A stretch of 48,884 bases of DNA. Source: Catenulisporales bacterium (GTDB lineage: Bacteria > Actinomycetota > Actinomycetes > Streptomycetales > Catenulisporaceae). The position numbers were made by a program, and so were the translations under genes. The number at the start of each line of letters is the position of its first letter. Within the stretch, counting starts at the first letter, position 1. Of the stretch, positions 1-8,933 are shown in pieces. The stretch lies in assembly GCA_019510485.1 (NCBI GenBank), contig JAEKKI010000135.1, forward strand, positions 1 through 48,884. Direction: 5' to 3'. The notes under the pieces were generated by a model that was given only the letters and a program-made list of their open reading frames with translations, did not search any database and was not told where the DNA came from.

Positions 1-101
1 GTACCCTGCCCGGTGCGGCGCTTGATGAGAACACATTGACGACCGCCGAGCGGGACGCCGCCTCGCTCGCCTCCGCCGCCGCGAAAGGCCGAGATCGTTG
101 A
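1..101 (+). CDS. 3' end of an unidentified upstream gene (partial)
   Basis: Reading frame 3 is open from the window edge to a TGA at 99-101 and gives about 32 residues of an Ala/Asp-rich C-terminus ending in GRDR. The stop overlaps the TTG start of the mannosyltransferase gene (98-100), a typical translational-coupling arrangement, so the fragment is probably the last part of an upstream gene in the same operon. The other two forward frames are closed. In streptomycetes the gene before ppm is often an apolipoprotein N-acyltransferase or an amidohydrolase, but this tail is too short to decide. Confidence 0.45.
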   Translation, partial: TLPGAALDENTLTTAERDAASLASAAAKGRDR

Positions 102-856
102 GTGACCAGCCCGACCCGACCAGCCCGCGCGTCCTGGTGATCATTCCGACCTACAACGAGGCGGAGAACCTGGAGAAGATCGTCGGCCGTGTGCACGCGG
201 CCAACCCGGACGTGCACGTCCTGGTCGCCGACGACAACTCCCCGGACGGCACCGGCAAGCTCGCCGACGGCCTGGCCGGCGCCGACGAGCGGGTCAAGGT
301 CCTGCACCGGGCCGGCAAGGAGGGCCTGGGCAAGGCGTATCTGGCCGGGTTCGCCTGGGGCATCGAGCACGGCTACGACGTGATCTGCGAGATGGACGCC
401 GACGGCTCGCACCGGCCCGAGGACTTCCCGGCGCTGTTGAAGACCCTGATCGATCAGGATGCCGATCTGGTGATCGGCTCGCGGTATGTGCCCGGCGGTA
501 GGACGGTGGGTTGGCCGAAGCGGCGGGAGGTGTTGTCCAAGGGCGGCAACACCTATGTGCGGCTGGTCACCGGTATGCGGCTGCGCGATGCGACCGGCGG
601 CTATCGGCTGTTCCGGCGGCACACGCTGGAGAAGATAGACCTGGCTTCGGTGGCCAGTGCCGGCTACACCTTCCAGGTCGATCTGGCCTGGCGTACGGTG
701 CGGGCCGGGTTGAAGGTCGTGGAGGTGCCGATCACCTTCGTCGAGCGGGAGCTGGGCGCGTCGAAGATGAGCGGGAACATCGTGGCCGAGGCGCTGTGGC
801 GGACCACGGTCTGGGGAACCAAATACCGCCTGGGCCGCCTGGTCGGCAGGAAATGA
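98..856 (+). CDS. ppm1: Polyprenol monophosphomannose synthase (GT2 family)
   Basis: A 252-residue GT-A glycosyltransferase of the dolichol/polyprenol-phosphate mannose synthase type. These enzymes move mannose from GDP-mannose to a polyprenyl phosphate on the inner membrane face for protein O-mannosylation and lipoglycan synthesis. The N-terminal Rossmann half has IIPTYNE (15-21), DDNSPDGT (45-52) and the metal-binding EMDADGSH segment (98-105). There is no C-terminal membrane domain, as in Streptomyces Ppm and unlike GtrB-type enzymes, and no fused N-acyltransferase as in mycobacterial Ppm1. The TTG start overlaps the upstream stop. A strong hairpin follows at 868-906, and rbpA converges from the other side. 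Confidence 0.9.
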   Translation: MSDQPDPTSPRVLVIIPTYNEAENLEKIVGRVHAANPDVHVLVADDNSPDGTGKLADGLAGADERVKVLHRAGKEGLGKAYLAGFAWGIEHGYDVICEMDADGSHRPEDFPALLKTLIDQDADLVIGSRYVPGGRTVGWPKRREVLSKGGNTYVRLVTGMRLRDATGGYRLFRRHTLEKIDLASVASAGYTFQVDLAWRTVRAGLKVVEVPITFVERELGASKMSGNIVAEALWRTTVWGTKYRLGRLVGRK

Positions 857-867
857 GCACGAAAAGG

Positions 868-906
868 CCCGAGCCGCACTGTCGGGGGGATGCAGTGCGG
901 CTCGGG
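868..906 (+). terminator. Perfect 14-bp hairpin between ppm1 and rbpA
   Basis: The arms at 868-881 and 893-906 are exact reverse complements (CCCGAGCCGCACTG and its partner) around an 11-base loop. The hairpin sits 12 bases past the ppm1 stop, in the gap where ppm1 and rbpA converge. There is no T-run, which is usual for actinobacterial terminators. By symmetry it could work in both directions. Confidence 0.8.
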
Positions 907-1019
907 GATCGTGGCGCGTCCGCGATGAGCGGCGCTACGCGTCTTCTACTGTAGTCGTATCCGTCGGTTCTGTGCGCGCTCCAGTGCCCGCCCCAGGCTC
1001 GGGCAGCCGGCCGGGGCGA

Positions 1020-1520
1020 TCAGCTGTCGGCGCGCGCCGCGGTCTTGCGCGCGGCGGAGCGGCCGGCGGTGTTCTTCGGCTTTCCGGCCGGGGCCTTGAC
1101 CGCCGAGGCCTTCGCGGCGGCCGCGGACTTCTTCGCCCGGCCGGCGATGGTGCGCGCCGGGGCCGGGCGGACGATGTCGGCGCCGGCGATGCCGCCGTCG
1201 CGCAGCACGGCGAGCCGCTCGGCCAGGACTTCCTCCAGGTCGGCGACGCTGCGCCGCTCCAGCAGCATGTCCCAGTGGGTGCGGGCCGGCTTGCCGGCCT
1301 TCTCCTCCGGCGGGGCGCCGTCCACCAGCAGGGCCACGGCGCCGCATACCTTGCATTCCCAAGTTGGGGGTACGTCGGCCTCGACCGAGAACGGCATGAT
1401 GAAGCGGTGCTCGTTCGGGCACACGTACTCGATGTCCTGGCGCGGGGCGAAGTCGATTCCCGCGTCGTTTTCATAGCTGGTCGCGCCCAGGCGCGTCCCG
1501 CGCAGTGCCCGCTCGCTCAT
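1020..1520 (-). CDS. rbpA: RNA polymerase-binding protein RbpA, with a Lys/Ala-rich tail
   Basis: RbpA binds the principal sigma factor and RNA polymerase and stabilises the open complex in actinobacteria. This 166-residue copy has the core zinc-type fold, with Cys34, His38, Cys56 and Cys59 (VCPNEH and CKVCG). It also has the sigma-interaction helices around 80-107 (THWDMLLERR, then LEEVLAERL). Family members are usually about 110-125 residues. Here residues 117-166 add a tail of repeated Lys, Ala, Arg and Pro, resembling histone H1 or HupB tails. An SD-like GGAGGG lies at 1528-1533, 7 bases before the ATG, and a SigR-like promoter lies just upstream. It transcribes toward ppm1. Confidence 0.93.
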   Translation of the reverse strand: MSERALRGTRLGATSYENDAGIDFAPRQDIEYVCPNEHRFIMPFSVEADVPPTWECKVCGAVALLVDGAPPEEKAGKPARTHWDMLLERRSVADLEEVLAERLAVLRDGGIAGADIVRPAPARTIAGRAKKSAAAAKASAVKAPAGKPKNTAGRSAARKTAARADS

Positions 1521-1553
1521 TGGTGTTCCCTCCAGACGGTCTCACCCGCTCAC

Positions 1554-1580
1554 AACGCGTTGCGGCGCACGTTTTGTTCC
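1554..1580 (-). promoter_or_regulatory. SigR-like promoter of rbpA
   Basis: On the minus strand GGAAC (1576-1580) is followed after exactly 19 bases by GTTG (GTT at 1554-1556), close to the SigR/SigH consensus GGAAT-N18/19-GTT. The predicted transcription start near 1547 leaves a leader of about 27 bases containing the GGAGGG ribosome binding site. S. coelicolor rbpA is known to be under SigR (thiol stress) control, which supports the call. The fifth base of the -35 differs from consensus. Confidence 0.45.
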
Positions 1581-1745
1581 GCGTCGGGCGCCTGGCGTGG
1601 GCGGGTGTGCTCCGGTCAGGCTCCCATGGATGGGTTCCACCGGGCAAAAACGGGCAAACTTCGCTTGTCGGCTCACCGGACTAACTGCAGCGCAACATCA
1701 GCGCGAGGCCGGGCAAGGGGAGCGTAACGCATCTCACAGTCGTTC

Positions 1746-3167
1746 TCATAGTCTTTCCGGCACCGGGTTCCCGGCGGTGCGGATCGCGGTGCGCAGATCG
1801 GTGCGGCCCAGCAGCGCCAGTCCGAGGGCGAAGAACACCACCAGCGAGATGATCGCCAGCCGGTAGGAGCCGGTGAACTGGATGGCCAGGGCCACGGTGA
1901 GCGAGCCGATCCAGGCCACGCCGTTCTGGCTCACCTCGTAGAGCCCGAAGTATTCGCTCTCCTGTCCGGCCGGGATGATGTGCGCGAACAGCGAGCGTGA
2001 CAGAGCCTGTGTGCCGCCGAGCACCAGCCCGATCGCGCAGCCCAGGGCGTAGAACTGCAAGGCGGAGTGCTTGGCCACGAAGAACGCCGCCGCCAGCAGC
2101 GCGATCCAGGCCAGCAGCGAGCCGGCGATGGTACGGCGGGTGCCGTGCCGGGCGGCCAGCCGGCCCAGCCACAGCGCCCCGCCGAACGCCACGAACTGCA
2201 CCAGCAGGATCGCGCCGGCCAGCGTCGCCTGCCCGAGGTCCAGCTCCTTGGTGCCGTAGGTGGAGGCGAAGGAGATGACGGTCTGCACGCCCTCGTTGTA
2301 GGCCATGTAGGCCAGCAGGAACAGCAGTGCGTCGCGGTTGCGGGCCAGCGCCGCCAGTGTGCGGCCGAGCTGCCGGTAGCCGGTGCCGGACTCCGCCGAA
2401 TACCCCGGGGGGCGGCGCGCGGCGGGCAGCCGGGAGGTGCCGGCGGTCAGGCGCCGCACCCCGGCGGTGCCGAACACCAGCCACCACAGGCCGGCCGAGG
2501 CCAGCGCCACCCGCGCGGCGTGGCCCTGGGACAGGCCCAGCGGGCCGTGCGCGGTGTAGACGGCGAGGTTCAGCACCAGCAGCACAGCGCCGCCGAGGTA
2601 GCCCACGGCCCAGCCCCGGGAGCTGATCGCGTCGCGCTCGTCGGGCTCGGCCAGTGTTGGCAGGTAGCCGTTGGCCAGCACGTTGGCGGTGGAGTAGCCC
2701 AGCGACGCGGCCAGGAACAGCGCCCCGCCCCACAGGTACGCCCCGCCGGTGACGGTGTAGAACAGCAGCGTCGCGCTCACCCCGAGCACCATGGCGGCGG
2801 TCAGGAAGGCGCGGGTGCGGCCGCTGCGGTCGGCGGCGGCGCCGACCAGCGGCAGCAGCGCGGCCTGCAGGAGTGCGGCGGCGGTGACGGCGAAGGGGTA
2901 GAACGACTCGGCGCGGATGCTCAGGCCGGCCGGGTGCAGGTAGTGGTTTTCCCCGCCGGCGGCGTCGCGGGCGATGTCGGTGAGGTAGGGGCCGAGGAAG
3001 ACGGCGGTGACGGTGGTCGGGAAGGCATGGGCGCCCCAGGCGTAGCGGTACCAGCCGGTGCGGCGGGAGGCCCGGCCCGGGTCGGTCGCGGGTGGCGGCG
3101 CGGGCAGTTCGGCGGTGAGGTCCGGATCGGTGGCCGGTGGTGCGTCGGCGGTGTCGTCGATCTGCAT
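1746..3167 (-). CDS. MFS transporter, UMF1/Atg22-like
   Basis: A 473-residue, roughly 12-TM major facilitator protein. The cytosolic N-terminal 35 residues are Pro/Asp/Ala-rich. They are followed by WYRYAWGAHAFPTTV, typical of the UMF1/Atg22-like branch, and AAADRSGRTRAF, a match to the loop 2-3 signature. The frame extends further upstream, but the ATG at 3165-3167 is the sensible start because its A is shared with the stop of the GDPD gene (TGATG), giving translational coupling. The substrate is unknown. Pairing with a glycerophosphodiester phosphodiesterase suggests a lipid-breakdown product, but that is inference. Confidence 0.8.
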   Translation of the reverse strand: MQIDDTADAPPATDPDLTAELPAPPPATDPGRASRRTGWYRYAWGAHAFPTTVTAVFLGPYLTDIARDAAGGENHYLHPAGLSIRAESFYPFAVTAAALLQAALLPLVGAAADRSGRTRAFLTAAMVLGVSATLLFYTVTGGAYLWGGALFLAASLGYSTANVLANGYLPTLAEPDERDAISSRGWAVGYLGGAVLLVLNLAVYTAHGPLGLSQGHAARVALASAGLWWLVFGTAGVRRLTAGTSRLPAARRPPGYSAESGTGYRQLGRTLAALARNRDALLFLLAYMAYNEGVQTVISFASTYGTKELDLGQATLAGAILLVQFVAFGGALWLGRLAARHGTRRTIAGSLLAWIALLAAAFFVAKHSALQFYALGCAIGLVLGGTQALSRSLFAHIIPAGQESEYFGLYEVSQNGVAWIGSLTVALAIQFTGSYRLAIISLVVFFALGLALLGRTDLRTAIRTAGNPVPERL

Positions 3168-3961
3168 CAGGACCAGGATCCTCGTTTCGTCAGCACGGTC
3201 TTCAGGGCGTCGAGATCGTCGGTCATGATGCCGTCCGCTCCCAGGTCGAGCAGCTCTTCCATGGTGGCGGCGTCGTTGACCGTCCACACGTGGACCGGCA
3301 GGTCCAAGGCGTGGGCGGCGGTGAGCAGCCGGCTGTCGACGACGACGATCCTGCCGAGTGCGGGCGGTAGCTGTAAACAGTCCGCGGCCAGGCGCGGCAG
3401 CGTGGCCGGGTCGGGCTGTTCGCCGGGCCGCAGGCGGCGGGAGGCGCGCCACAGCCGCCAGGCCTCGCGGGGTCCGGCGCTGGTGCACAGGCGCGGGCCC
3501 AGGGCGGCGCGGATGGCGGCCAGCCGGGTGTCGGAGAAGGAGCTGATGCAGACCCGGTCCAGGGCGTCGGTGCGGCGCAGCAGGTCGGCCAGCGGCGCGA
3601 TGGTGTTGGGTTCCTTGACGTCGATGTTGAAGCGGGCCTCGGGGAACGCTTCCAACAGCTCGGCCATGGTGGGAATGGGCTCGTCGCCGATGCGGGCCCG
3701 GGCGATCTCGGCGGCGCTCAGGGCCTTGACGCGGCCGCGGCTGTCGGTGACCCGGTGCAGCCGGCGGTCGTGGAAGGCCAGCAGGACGCCGTCGGAGGAG
3801 GCGTGGACGTCGGTCTCCAGATACCGGTATCCGGCCTCGACGGCAAGGCGGAACGCGGTCAGCGTGTTCTCGACGGCCGGGCCCGCCGCGCCGCCGCGGT
3901 GGGCGAACGGGATCGGGCCGGGATGGTTCAGGTACGGGTGCCGGGCGGTGCGTTCGGGCAT
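3167..3961 (-). CDS. Glycerophosphodiester phosphodiesterase (GDPD)
   Basis: This enzyme hydrolyses glycerophosphodiesters to glycerol-3-phosphate and an alcohol. The 264-residue TIM-barrel protein has the family landmarks: His21 in AHRGG, Glu31-Asn32, Glu49 and Asp51 in LETDVH, and the second catalytic His64 in FHDRRL. Late in the barrel WTVND and DGIMTDD are also present. No signal peptide is visible, so it is probably cytosolic. It is the first gene of a two-gene unit, with its stop sharing one base with the MFS start. The divergent gene beginning at 4147 leaves a gap of about 185 bases for promoters. Confidence 0.92.
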   Translation of the reverse strand: MPERTARHPYLNHPGPIPFAHRGGAAGPAVENTLTAFRLAVEAGYRYLETDVHASSDGVLLAFHDRRLHRVTDSRGRVKALSAAEIARARIGDEPIPTMAELLEAFPEARFNIDVKEPNTIAPLADLLRRTDALDRVCISSFSDTRLAAIRAALGPRLCTSAGPREAWRLWRASRRLRPGEQPDPATLPRLAADCLQLPPALGRIVVVDSRLLTAAHALDLPVHVWTVNDAATMEELLDLGADGIMTDDLDALKTVLTKRGSWS

Positions 3962-4146
3962 GGCGGCCAGTATCGCAAGCCCGCGGCCGACAGCCCGGTC
4001 ACCGGGTCACAACTTAGTCAAACTGAGCGTGGCGGCGTGCGGGCCGGCGCGCGGAGTCCCTACTCTGATGCGATCGCTGCCGCCAGGGGAGCGCGGTCGA
4101 ATGTGAGCGGTGGCGCGCCTGACGCGCCGAGGCGTGGGGAGTGTGC

Positions 4147-5925
4147 GTGAAGGCGGCGGGCCGAGCGGAAGACGGTGCCGGCTCGGCCGGCGGCGGCGGC
4201 GACGAGCCCGGGTCCTCCGCGCCGCGTGAGGGGCGGTTACGGCGCGCCTCGGACGTGTTGTTCGGCGGGGCCGGGCCGGGTCGCTCGCGGACGGCTCGCG
4301 AGAGCGAGGCCGGCGGCGATGCCGATCCGGGAAGCGGCGGCGACAGCGGAACCGGTGCCGGGCCGGGCGATTTCGGTATCGGTGGTGCCGTGCCGCCGGC
4401 GGCGGCTCCGGCAAGTGCGCGTCGCACGGCGACGCTGTCCTGGGACGCCCCGGGCCCCGGCGATGAGGCGACCCGCTACCTGTGTGCCGCCGCGCACGTC
4501 GACGCGGGTTTCGCGCGTCGGGCGTTGAAGGAGTTCGTGTTCGACGACGGCCGGGCGCCGGCGCCGTCGGCCGGGATCGACGAGATCCTGGTCCTGCGGC
4601 ACTGCCTGGCGGCGCGGGCGCGGCGGCTGCACCGCGATGCGGCGTTGGTGGCGCTGACGGTGGTCGCGTTGCTGGTTTCGGTGTGGACTGTGGCGGCGTG
4701 GCTGGTGTGGGGTGCCGGACTGCGGCTGTTGCTGTCGGGCGGTGGCCAGGCCCCGGCTTCCCGTTCGGGCCTTGATCCGCGGGAGCCGCGCTCTGCCCCG
4801 ACCGCCCCTGTGGCGCGCTTCGCCGCGCTGCTGTGGGGCGTCGGCGGCGCGGCGCTGATCCTGGCCGCCGCCGGGCTGGCGCGGCCGTTCGGCCTCACCG
4901 TCGCGGCGCGCGCGGAGGACGTCGGCCCCGGGTCGCCGGCGGTGGCGTGGCTGTTCGTGCCGGCGGTCGGAGCGGTCACGGCGTGGCTGATCGTGTTCGT
5001 CGAGCGGCTGGCGGCCCGGCACGTGCTGGTGGACCGGCTGCGCCGGGACCGCTTCGGCACCCACCGCTGGGTGTCCACCGAGACCGTGTGGGCCCGCCGC
5101 GCCCTGGCCGAGCTCGCCGCGCGCGACGCCTCGGACCGGCAGCTGCTGGCCGACCCGGCGCGGCCGTTCGCCGGCTCCGGACGCCAGGTGCTGCGGCGGC
5201 GCTGGCTGCTGGCGACCGGGCCGATCCGCTACGACGTCGAGGACCTCATCGAGCGCGTCACCGACGCCCTGGCCGGCGGCGTGCCGGGGCTGGGCCCCGA
5301 AGGGCTGCTGGACGCGGTGGCGTGGGACGACTTCGTGGTCGCGACCGGCCCGGTGCTGGCGGTCGGGCAGACCACCGACGCCTCGCTGCGGCTGCTGCCC
5401 TCCCCGCGCGGCTCGGCGGCGCCGCGGGTGTTCCGCCGCTTCCGCATCCAGTCCGACCCCGCCGAGACCGTGGTGACGGTCTACCTGTCGGCGTCGGCCG
5501 CGCCCGGGCTGGCGCTGGTGGAGCTGCACGGCCTGGTGCTGGAGCCGGTGGCCGCCGCCTACCGGGGCGTGGACCGGCTGCCGCGGCTGAACCTGCCGGC
5601 GGTGCTCGTCGAGAGCTGGCAGGCCGCCGCCACGCTGCCGCGTCTGCTGTTCGGCGCGCCGAGGGGGGCCTGCGGCGCGGCCGCGGACCCGCTGCGGCGG
5701 CGGCACCGCCGCGCGGTATTGGACCGGGCCGCCGCGACCGGGTTGCCGGCCGCCGACGGCGCGCGCACGTCGCTGCGGGAGCTGGCGGTCGCGGGCTCGG
5801 CCGGCTCGGGGGTCCGCGCGCCGCTGGTGGATCGGGAAGGTGCGCCGTTCGCCCGCGAGGACGCGAACTTGGCGCTGGCAGTCGTGGAACGACGGGTGCG
5901 GGACGCGCTGCGGCCGCTGATCTGA
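4147..5925 (+). CDS. Multi-TM protein of unknown function
   Basis: I do not recognise this 592-residue protein. A Gly/Ala/Ser-rich, probably disordered N-terminus (1-85) leads to about three hydrophobic stretches near residues 163-188, 225-248 and 265-290. A soluble C-terminal part of about 300 residues follows, with DVEDLIERV near 365. GGGGA at 4136-4140 touches the GTG at 4141 but is 6 bases from the GTG at 4147, so 4147 is preferred. An almost equally long minus-strand frame over the same DNA is arginine/glutamine-rich low-complexity and is treated as a shadow. It stands alone, divergent from the GDPD unit. Confidence 0.65.
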   Translation: MKAAGRAEDGAGSAGGGGDEPGSSAPREGRLRRASDVLFGGAGPGRSRTARESEAGGDADPGSGGDSGTGAGPGDFGIGGAVPPAAAPASARRTATLSWDAPGPGDEATRYLCAAAHVDAGFARRALKEFVFDDGRAPAPSAGIDEILVLRHCLAARARRLHRDAALVALTVVALLVSVWTVAAWLVWGAGLRLLLSGGGQAPASRSGLDPREPRSAPTAPVARFAALLWGVGGAALILAAAGLARPFGLTVAARAEDVGPGSPAVAWLFVPAVGAVTAWLIVFVERLAARHVLVDRLRRDRFGTHRWVSTETVWARRALAELAARDASDRQLLADPARPFAGSGRQVLRRRWLLATGPIRYDVEDLIERVTDALAGGVPGLGPEGLLDAVAWDDFVVATGPVLAVGQTTDASLRLLPSPRGSAAPRVFRRFRIQSDPAETVVTVYLSASAAPGLALVELHGLVLEPVAAAYRGVDRLPRLNLPAVLVESWQAAATLPRLLFGAPRGACGAAADPLRRRHRRAVLDRAAATGLPAADGARTSLRELAVAGSAGSGVRAPLVDREGAPFAREDANLALAVVERRVRDALRPLI

Positions 5926-6149
5926 GCGCCGCCGGGGATCCGCCATGGGCGCCGCCGACAGCCGACATGGGTGCCGCAGCGCCGCTAAGCGCTCACAGCC
6001 GCCGAGCACCGAGCCACCGCTCGGGCACCGACCGCCGCGGCGTCGCTAACCGTCGCTGGGCACTGAGCGTGACTGAGCGCCGCGGCGCCGCCAGGCATCG
6101 CCACCCACCGGCGAGCGCCGCCAACCGCCGCCGCCGACAGCGACCCGGC
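5926..6149. other. Convergent gap with a small hairpin only
   Basis: This gap lies between two converging genes and has no credible reading frame. It is rich in GCCGCC-type repeats. The clearest element is a 6-bp stem with a CACC tetraloop (arms 6009-6014 and 6019-6024), a weak candidate terminator. Confidence 0.3.
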
Positions 6150-8933
6150 TCACACCGCGTCCGCACCCATCTCCGCACCCATCTCCGCCCACACGATCTT
6201 CCCGCGGTCGGTCGGCCGCACGCCCCACCGCCGCGACAGCTGCCCCACTATCAGCAGCCCGCGATGCCGCTCGTCCATCACCTGCGTCACCGCCGGGCGC
6301 GGGATGCGGCCGTCGCAGTCGGCGACCTCCACCATCAGCCGGCCCGGATGCGAGCGCAGCGCCAGCTGGCTGGTGGTGGCCGCGTGCTGGGTGGCGTTCG
6401 GGTCCGGGTCCAGGTCCAGCGCCGCCTTGCGGATGACGGTGGCGCGGGTGCGGACCAGCAGTAGCGCCACGTCGTCGTGTTCGTCCCCGGACAGCATCGC
6501 GTGCAGCAGCCGGTCGCAGGTGCGCTGGACCGTCTCCGGCTCGCCGGGCGCGCGGCGCGGGGCGGCGAGCGTGCCGCCGGCCGGGCCGACCGTGCCGACC
6601 AGCGCCGGGCCGTCGTCGTCGCGCACCAGCTCCGTCGACAGCCGCGTCAGCCGCTCGGACAGCGGGGCGTTGTGGCATTCCACCAGGCCGTCGGTGTAGA
6701 GCAGGAGCCTGGTTCCGGCGGGCAGCCGCTCCACCTTCTCGTCGAACACCGCCTCCTCGATGCCCAGCGGCATCCCGAGGTCGTCCTCCAGCAGGTGCGC
6801 GATGCCGCCCGGGGTGATCAGCGCCGGCGGCATGTGTCCGGCACTGGCCCAGGTCAGCGCCTCCTGCGCCGGGTCGTAGACGGCGTAGACGCAGGTGGCG
6901 ATCTGCTCGCCGATGCCGTCGTCGAACGGCACCTGCGTCCCGGCCGCCGGATGCGTGCCCGTGGCACTCAGGCTGCTGCTGGTGGGCGCCGAGGACGAGG
7001 ACATCGTGCACACCAGCCGGTTCAGCAGGTGCATGATCTGCCCCGGCGGCAGGTCCATCACCGCATAGGCCCGCACCGCCGTGCGCAGCTGCCCCATGAT
7101 CGCCGCGGCCCGGATGCCGCGGCCCATCACGTCCCCGATCACCAGCGCCACCCGGCCGCCGGCCAGCGGGATCACGTCGAACCAGTCGCCGCCGACCTGG
7201 GTGCCCTGCGCCCCGGGCAGGTAGGTGAACGCGATCTCCAGCTCCGCGATGTGCGGCGGGGAGGCCGGCAGCAGCGAGTTCTGCAACTCCACCGCGGTCT
7301 CGCGCTCCTGCCGGTACAGCCGCGCGTTGTCCATCGCCGAGGCGGCCTGGGCGGCGATGCCCTTCACGATCTGCTCGTCGCGCTCGGTGAACCGGCCCGG
7401 CTCGGAGTGCCCGAAATACATCGAGCCCAGCACCGTGCCGCTGATCGTGGTGATCGGCAGCGCCAGGAACGACTTCACCGGCGGATGCCCCGGCGGCAGC
7501 CCGTGGAACGGCGCGCGCTGCCCGTAGCGGGGGTCGGTGGTGACGTCGGCGCAGCGGATCGGCGCCGTGCTCGGGAACACCGCGCCCACCAGCTGCGTGG
7601 GCCGCGGCATCGGCAGCGACTCGAACCGCTCGGCCGGGATCTTCCCGGCCAGCACGAACCGGGTCTGGGCCTGCCCGTCGGTGGAAACCAGCGAGTAGAA
7701 GCAGGTCCCGAATTCGGCGTCGATAGCGGTCGTCGCCGCGTCGGTCGCCAGTTTCGCGATCTTGCGGGTGTCCAGCTCGCGGGCCAGCGACTGCCCGATC
7801 ATGTAGAGGGTCTCGACGATCCGGGTCTCCTGCGTCAGCCGCCGCTGGGAGGCCCGCAGTTCGGCTTCGGCGGCCAGGGCCGCGGCGTTGCCGTCGCCCG
7901 GCGGCGTCGCGACCGACGAAGGCGGCGGAAGCGGCGGAAGCGGAGGATGCGGCGGCTGGGTCGGCGCCGGCGCGGCCGGTGACGCCGGCGAGGCGGAAAC
8001 CTGCTGGGGGACCAGCGTCACCGACGGCCGGTGCCCGTTCCCCGCGCCGTTCTCCCCGCCGCCGGTCTCGGCGGGCACCCCGTTGCCGGCCCCGAACAGC
8101 TGATGCCCCGATCCCGGTCCGGCAGGGGAGAACAGCGGCGCGGCGAGCAACGGCGTCAACGCCAACCGGATCGCCGCCGCCAGTGTCCGGAAAAGCGCCG
8201 CCGTTTCCGCCGGGACCTGCACCCGCGAATACAGCAGCGCCGTGTAGAGGGACGTGTTGCGCACGCCCGGCAGATCCGGGTGATCCGGCCCGCCGGAATC
8301 CAGCACCGCCCCCAGCGCGATCGCCGAGCGGATCTGGTAGTCCCGCACGAACTCCGGCGTCGGCACATACGGGCTGCCCAGCGCCTCCGGCACGTGGAAC
8401 ACGTCGAACCGGTCCCGCAGCCGCGCCGACAACCCCGGGCCGTGATCGCCGCCGGCGCCGTTGGACCGCGAACCGGTCGCCGCCGGCTGCGGCGCCGGCT
8501 GCAAGCCCAGCAGCCGGTCCAGCAGCGCCAGTGCCAGCGGCGCGCGCCGTACCACGTCGGCCGCGGACAGCGGGATCGCCTGGTGGTCGCGGGAGTTGCG
8601 GCGGTCCGACCAGTGCGGGTGGTCGCCGGAGGTGGCCAGCAAAGTCAGATAGGGCAGGCCGTCGTCGTTGGCGGCGGCGGCCGGGTCCCGGGTGGCGATG
8701 TAGGAGTGCAGGTCCGGGGTGAGGCGGTCCCAGGTGACGGTGTGGAACATGCGGGCCAGCGCGAACGCCGGGCGGCCGGACGCGGGGTCGGTGAAGGCGC
8801 GCCGCAGCCAGTCCACGACCGCGGCCGAGGCCTCCTCCATGGTGGCCGCCCCGGCGGTGGCGGCCCGAACCTCCCCGGAGGCGACGACCATGTCGGTGAC
8901 CGAGAAGCCGGTGAGGTCGAAGCCCGACGCCAT
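6150..8933 (-). CDS. GAF-SpoIIE (PP2C-type) phosphatase with a remnant HATPase domain
   Basis: A 927-residue signalling protein. Residues 1-265 are a helical region I cannot name, and 310-345 is a Pro-rich linker. A short coiled coil (355-375) precedes a GAF domain (about 385-540) and a SpoIIE-type Ser/Thr phosphatase (about 545-830). The phosphatase has GGDWFD (581-586), IGDVMGRG (599-606), SAGHMPP, YTDGLVE and HDDVALLL, the expected metal and fold motifs. The last 60 residues match only the second half of an RsbW-like ATPase (EVADCD, RHRGLLIV, GKIVWAEM). The usual N-terminal helices are missing. Such proteins usually dephosphorylate anti-anti-sigma factors. The start MASGFD is chosen by homology-like content; upstream sequence in frame looks non-coding. 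Confidence 0.85.
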   Translation of the reverse strand: MASGFDLTGFSVTDMVVASGEVRAATAGAATMEEASAAVVDWLRRAFTDPASGRPAFALARMFHTVTWDRLTPDLHSYIATRDPAAAANDDGLPYLTLLATSGDHPHWSDRRNSRDHQAIPLSAADVVRRAPLALALLDRLLGLQPAPQPAATGSRSNGAGGDHGPGLSARLRDRFDVFHVPEALGSPYVPTPEFVRDYQIRSAIALGAVLDSGGPDHPDLPGVRNTSLYTALLYSRVQVPAETAALFRTLAAAIRLALTPLLAAPLFSPAGPGSGHQLFGAGNGVPAETGGGENGAGNGHRPSVTLVPQQVSASPASPAAPAPTQPPHPPLPPLPPPSSVATPPGDGNAAALAAEAELRASQRRLTQETRIVETLYMIGQSLARELDTRKIAKLATDAATTAIDAEFGTCFYSLVSTDGQAQTRFVLAGKIPAERFESLPMPRPTQLVGAVFPSTAPIRCADVTTDPRYGQRAPFHGLPPGHPPVKSFLALPITTISGTVLGSMYFGHSEPGRFTERDEQIVKGIAAQAASAMDNARLYRQERETAVELQNSLLPASPPHIAELEIAFTYLPGAQGTQVGGDWFDVIPLAGGRVALVIGDVMGRGIRAAAIMGQLRTAVRAYAVMDLPPGQIMHLLNRLVCTMSSSSAPTSSSLSATGTHPAAGTQVPFDDGIGEQIATCVYAVYDPAQEALTWASAGHMPPALITPGGIAHLLEDDLGMPLGIEEAVFDEKVERLPAGTRLLLYTDGLVECHNAPLSERLTRLSTELVRDDDGPALVGTVGPAGGTLAAPRRAPGEPETVQRTCDRLLHAMLSGDEHDDVALLLVRTRATVIRKAALDLDPDPNATQHAATTSQLALRSHPGRLMVEVADCDGRIPRPAVTQVMDERHRGLLIVGQLSRRWGVRPTDRGKIVWAEMGAEMGADAV

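Noticed and set aside
4237-6009. A 590-residue minus-strand frame over the unknown multi-TM gene
   Set aside because: It translates to Arg/Gln/Pro-rich low-complexity sequence without domains; the plus-strand frame has hydrophobic segments and a better ribosome site.
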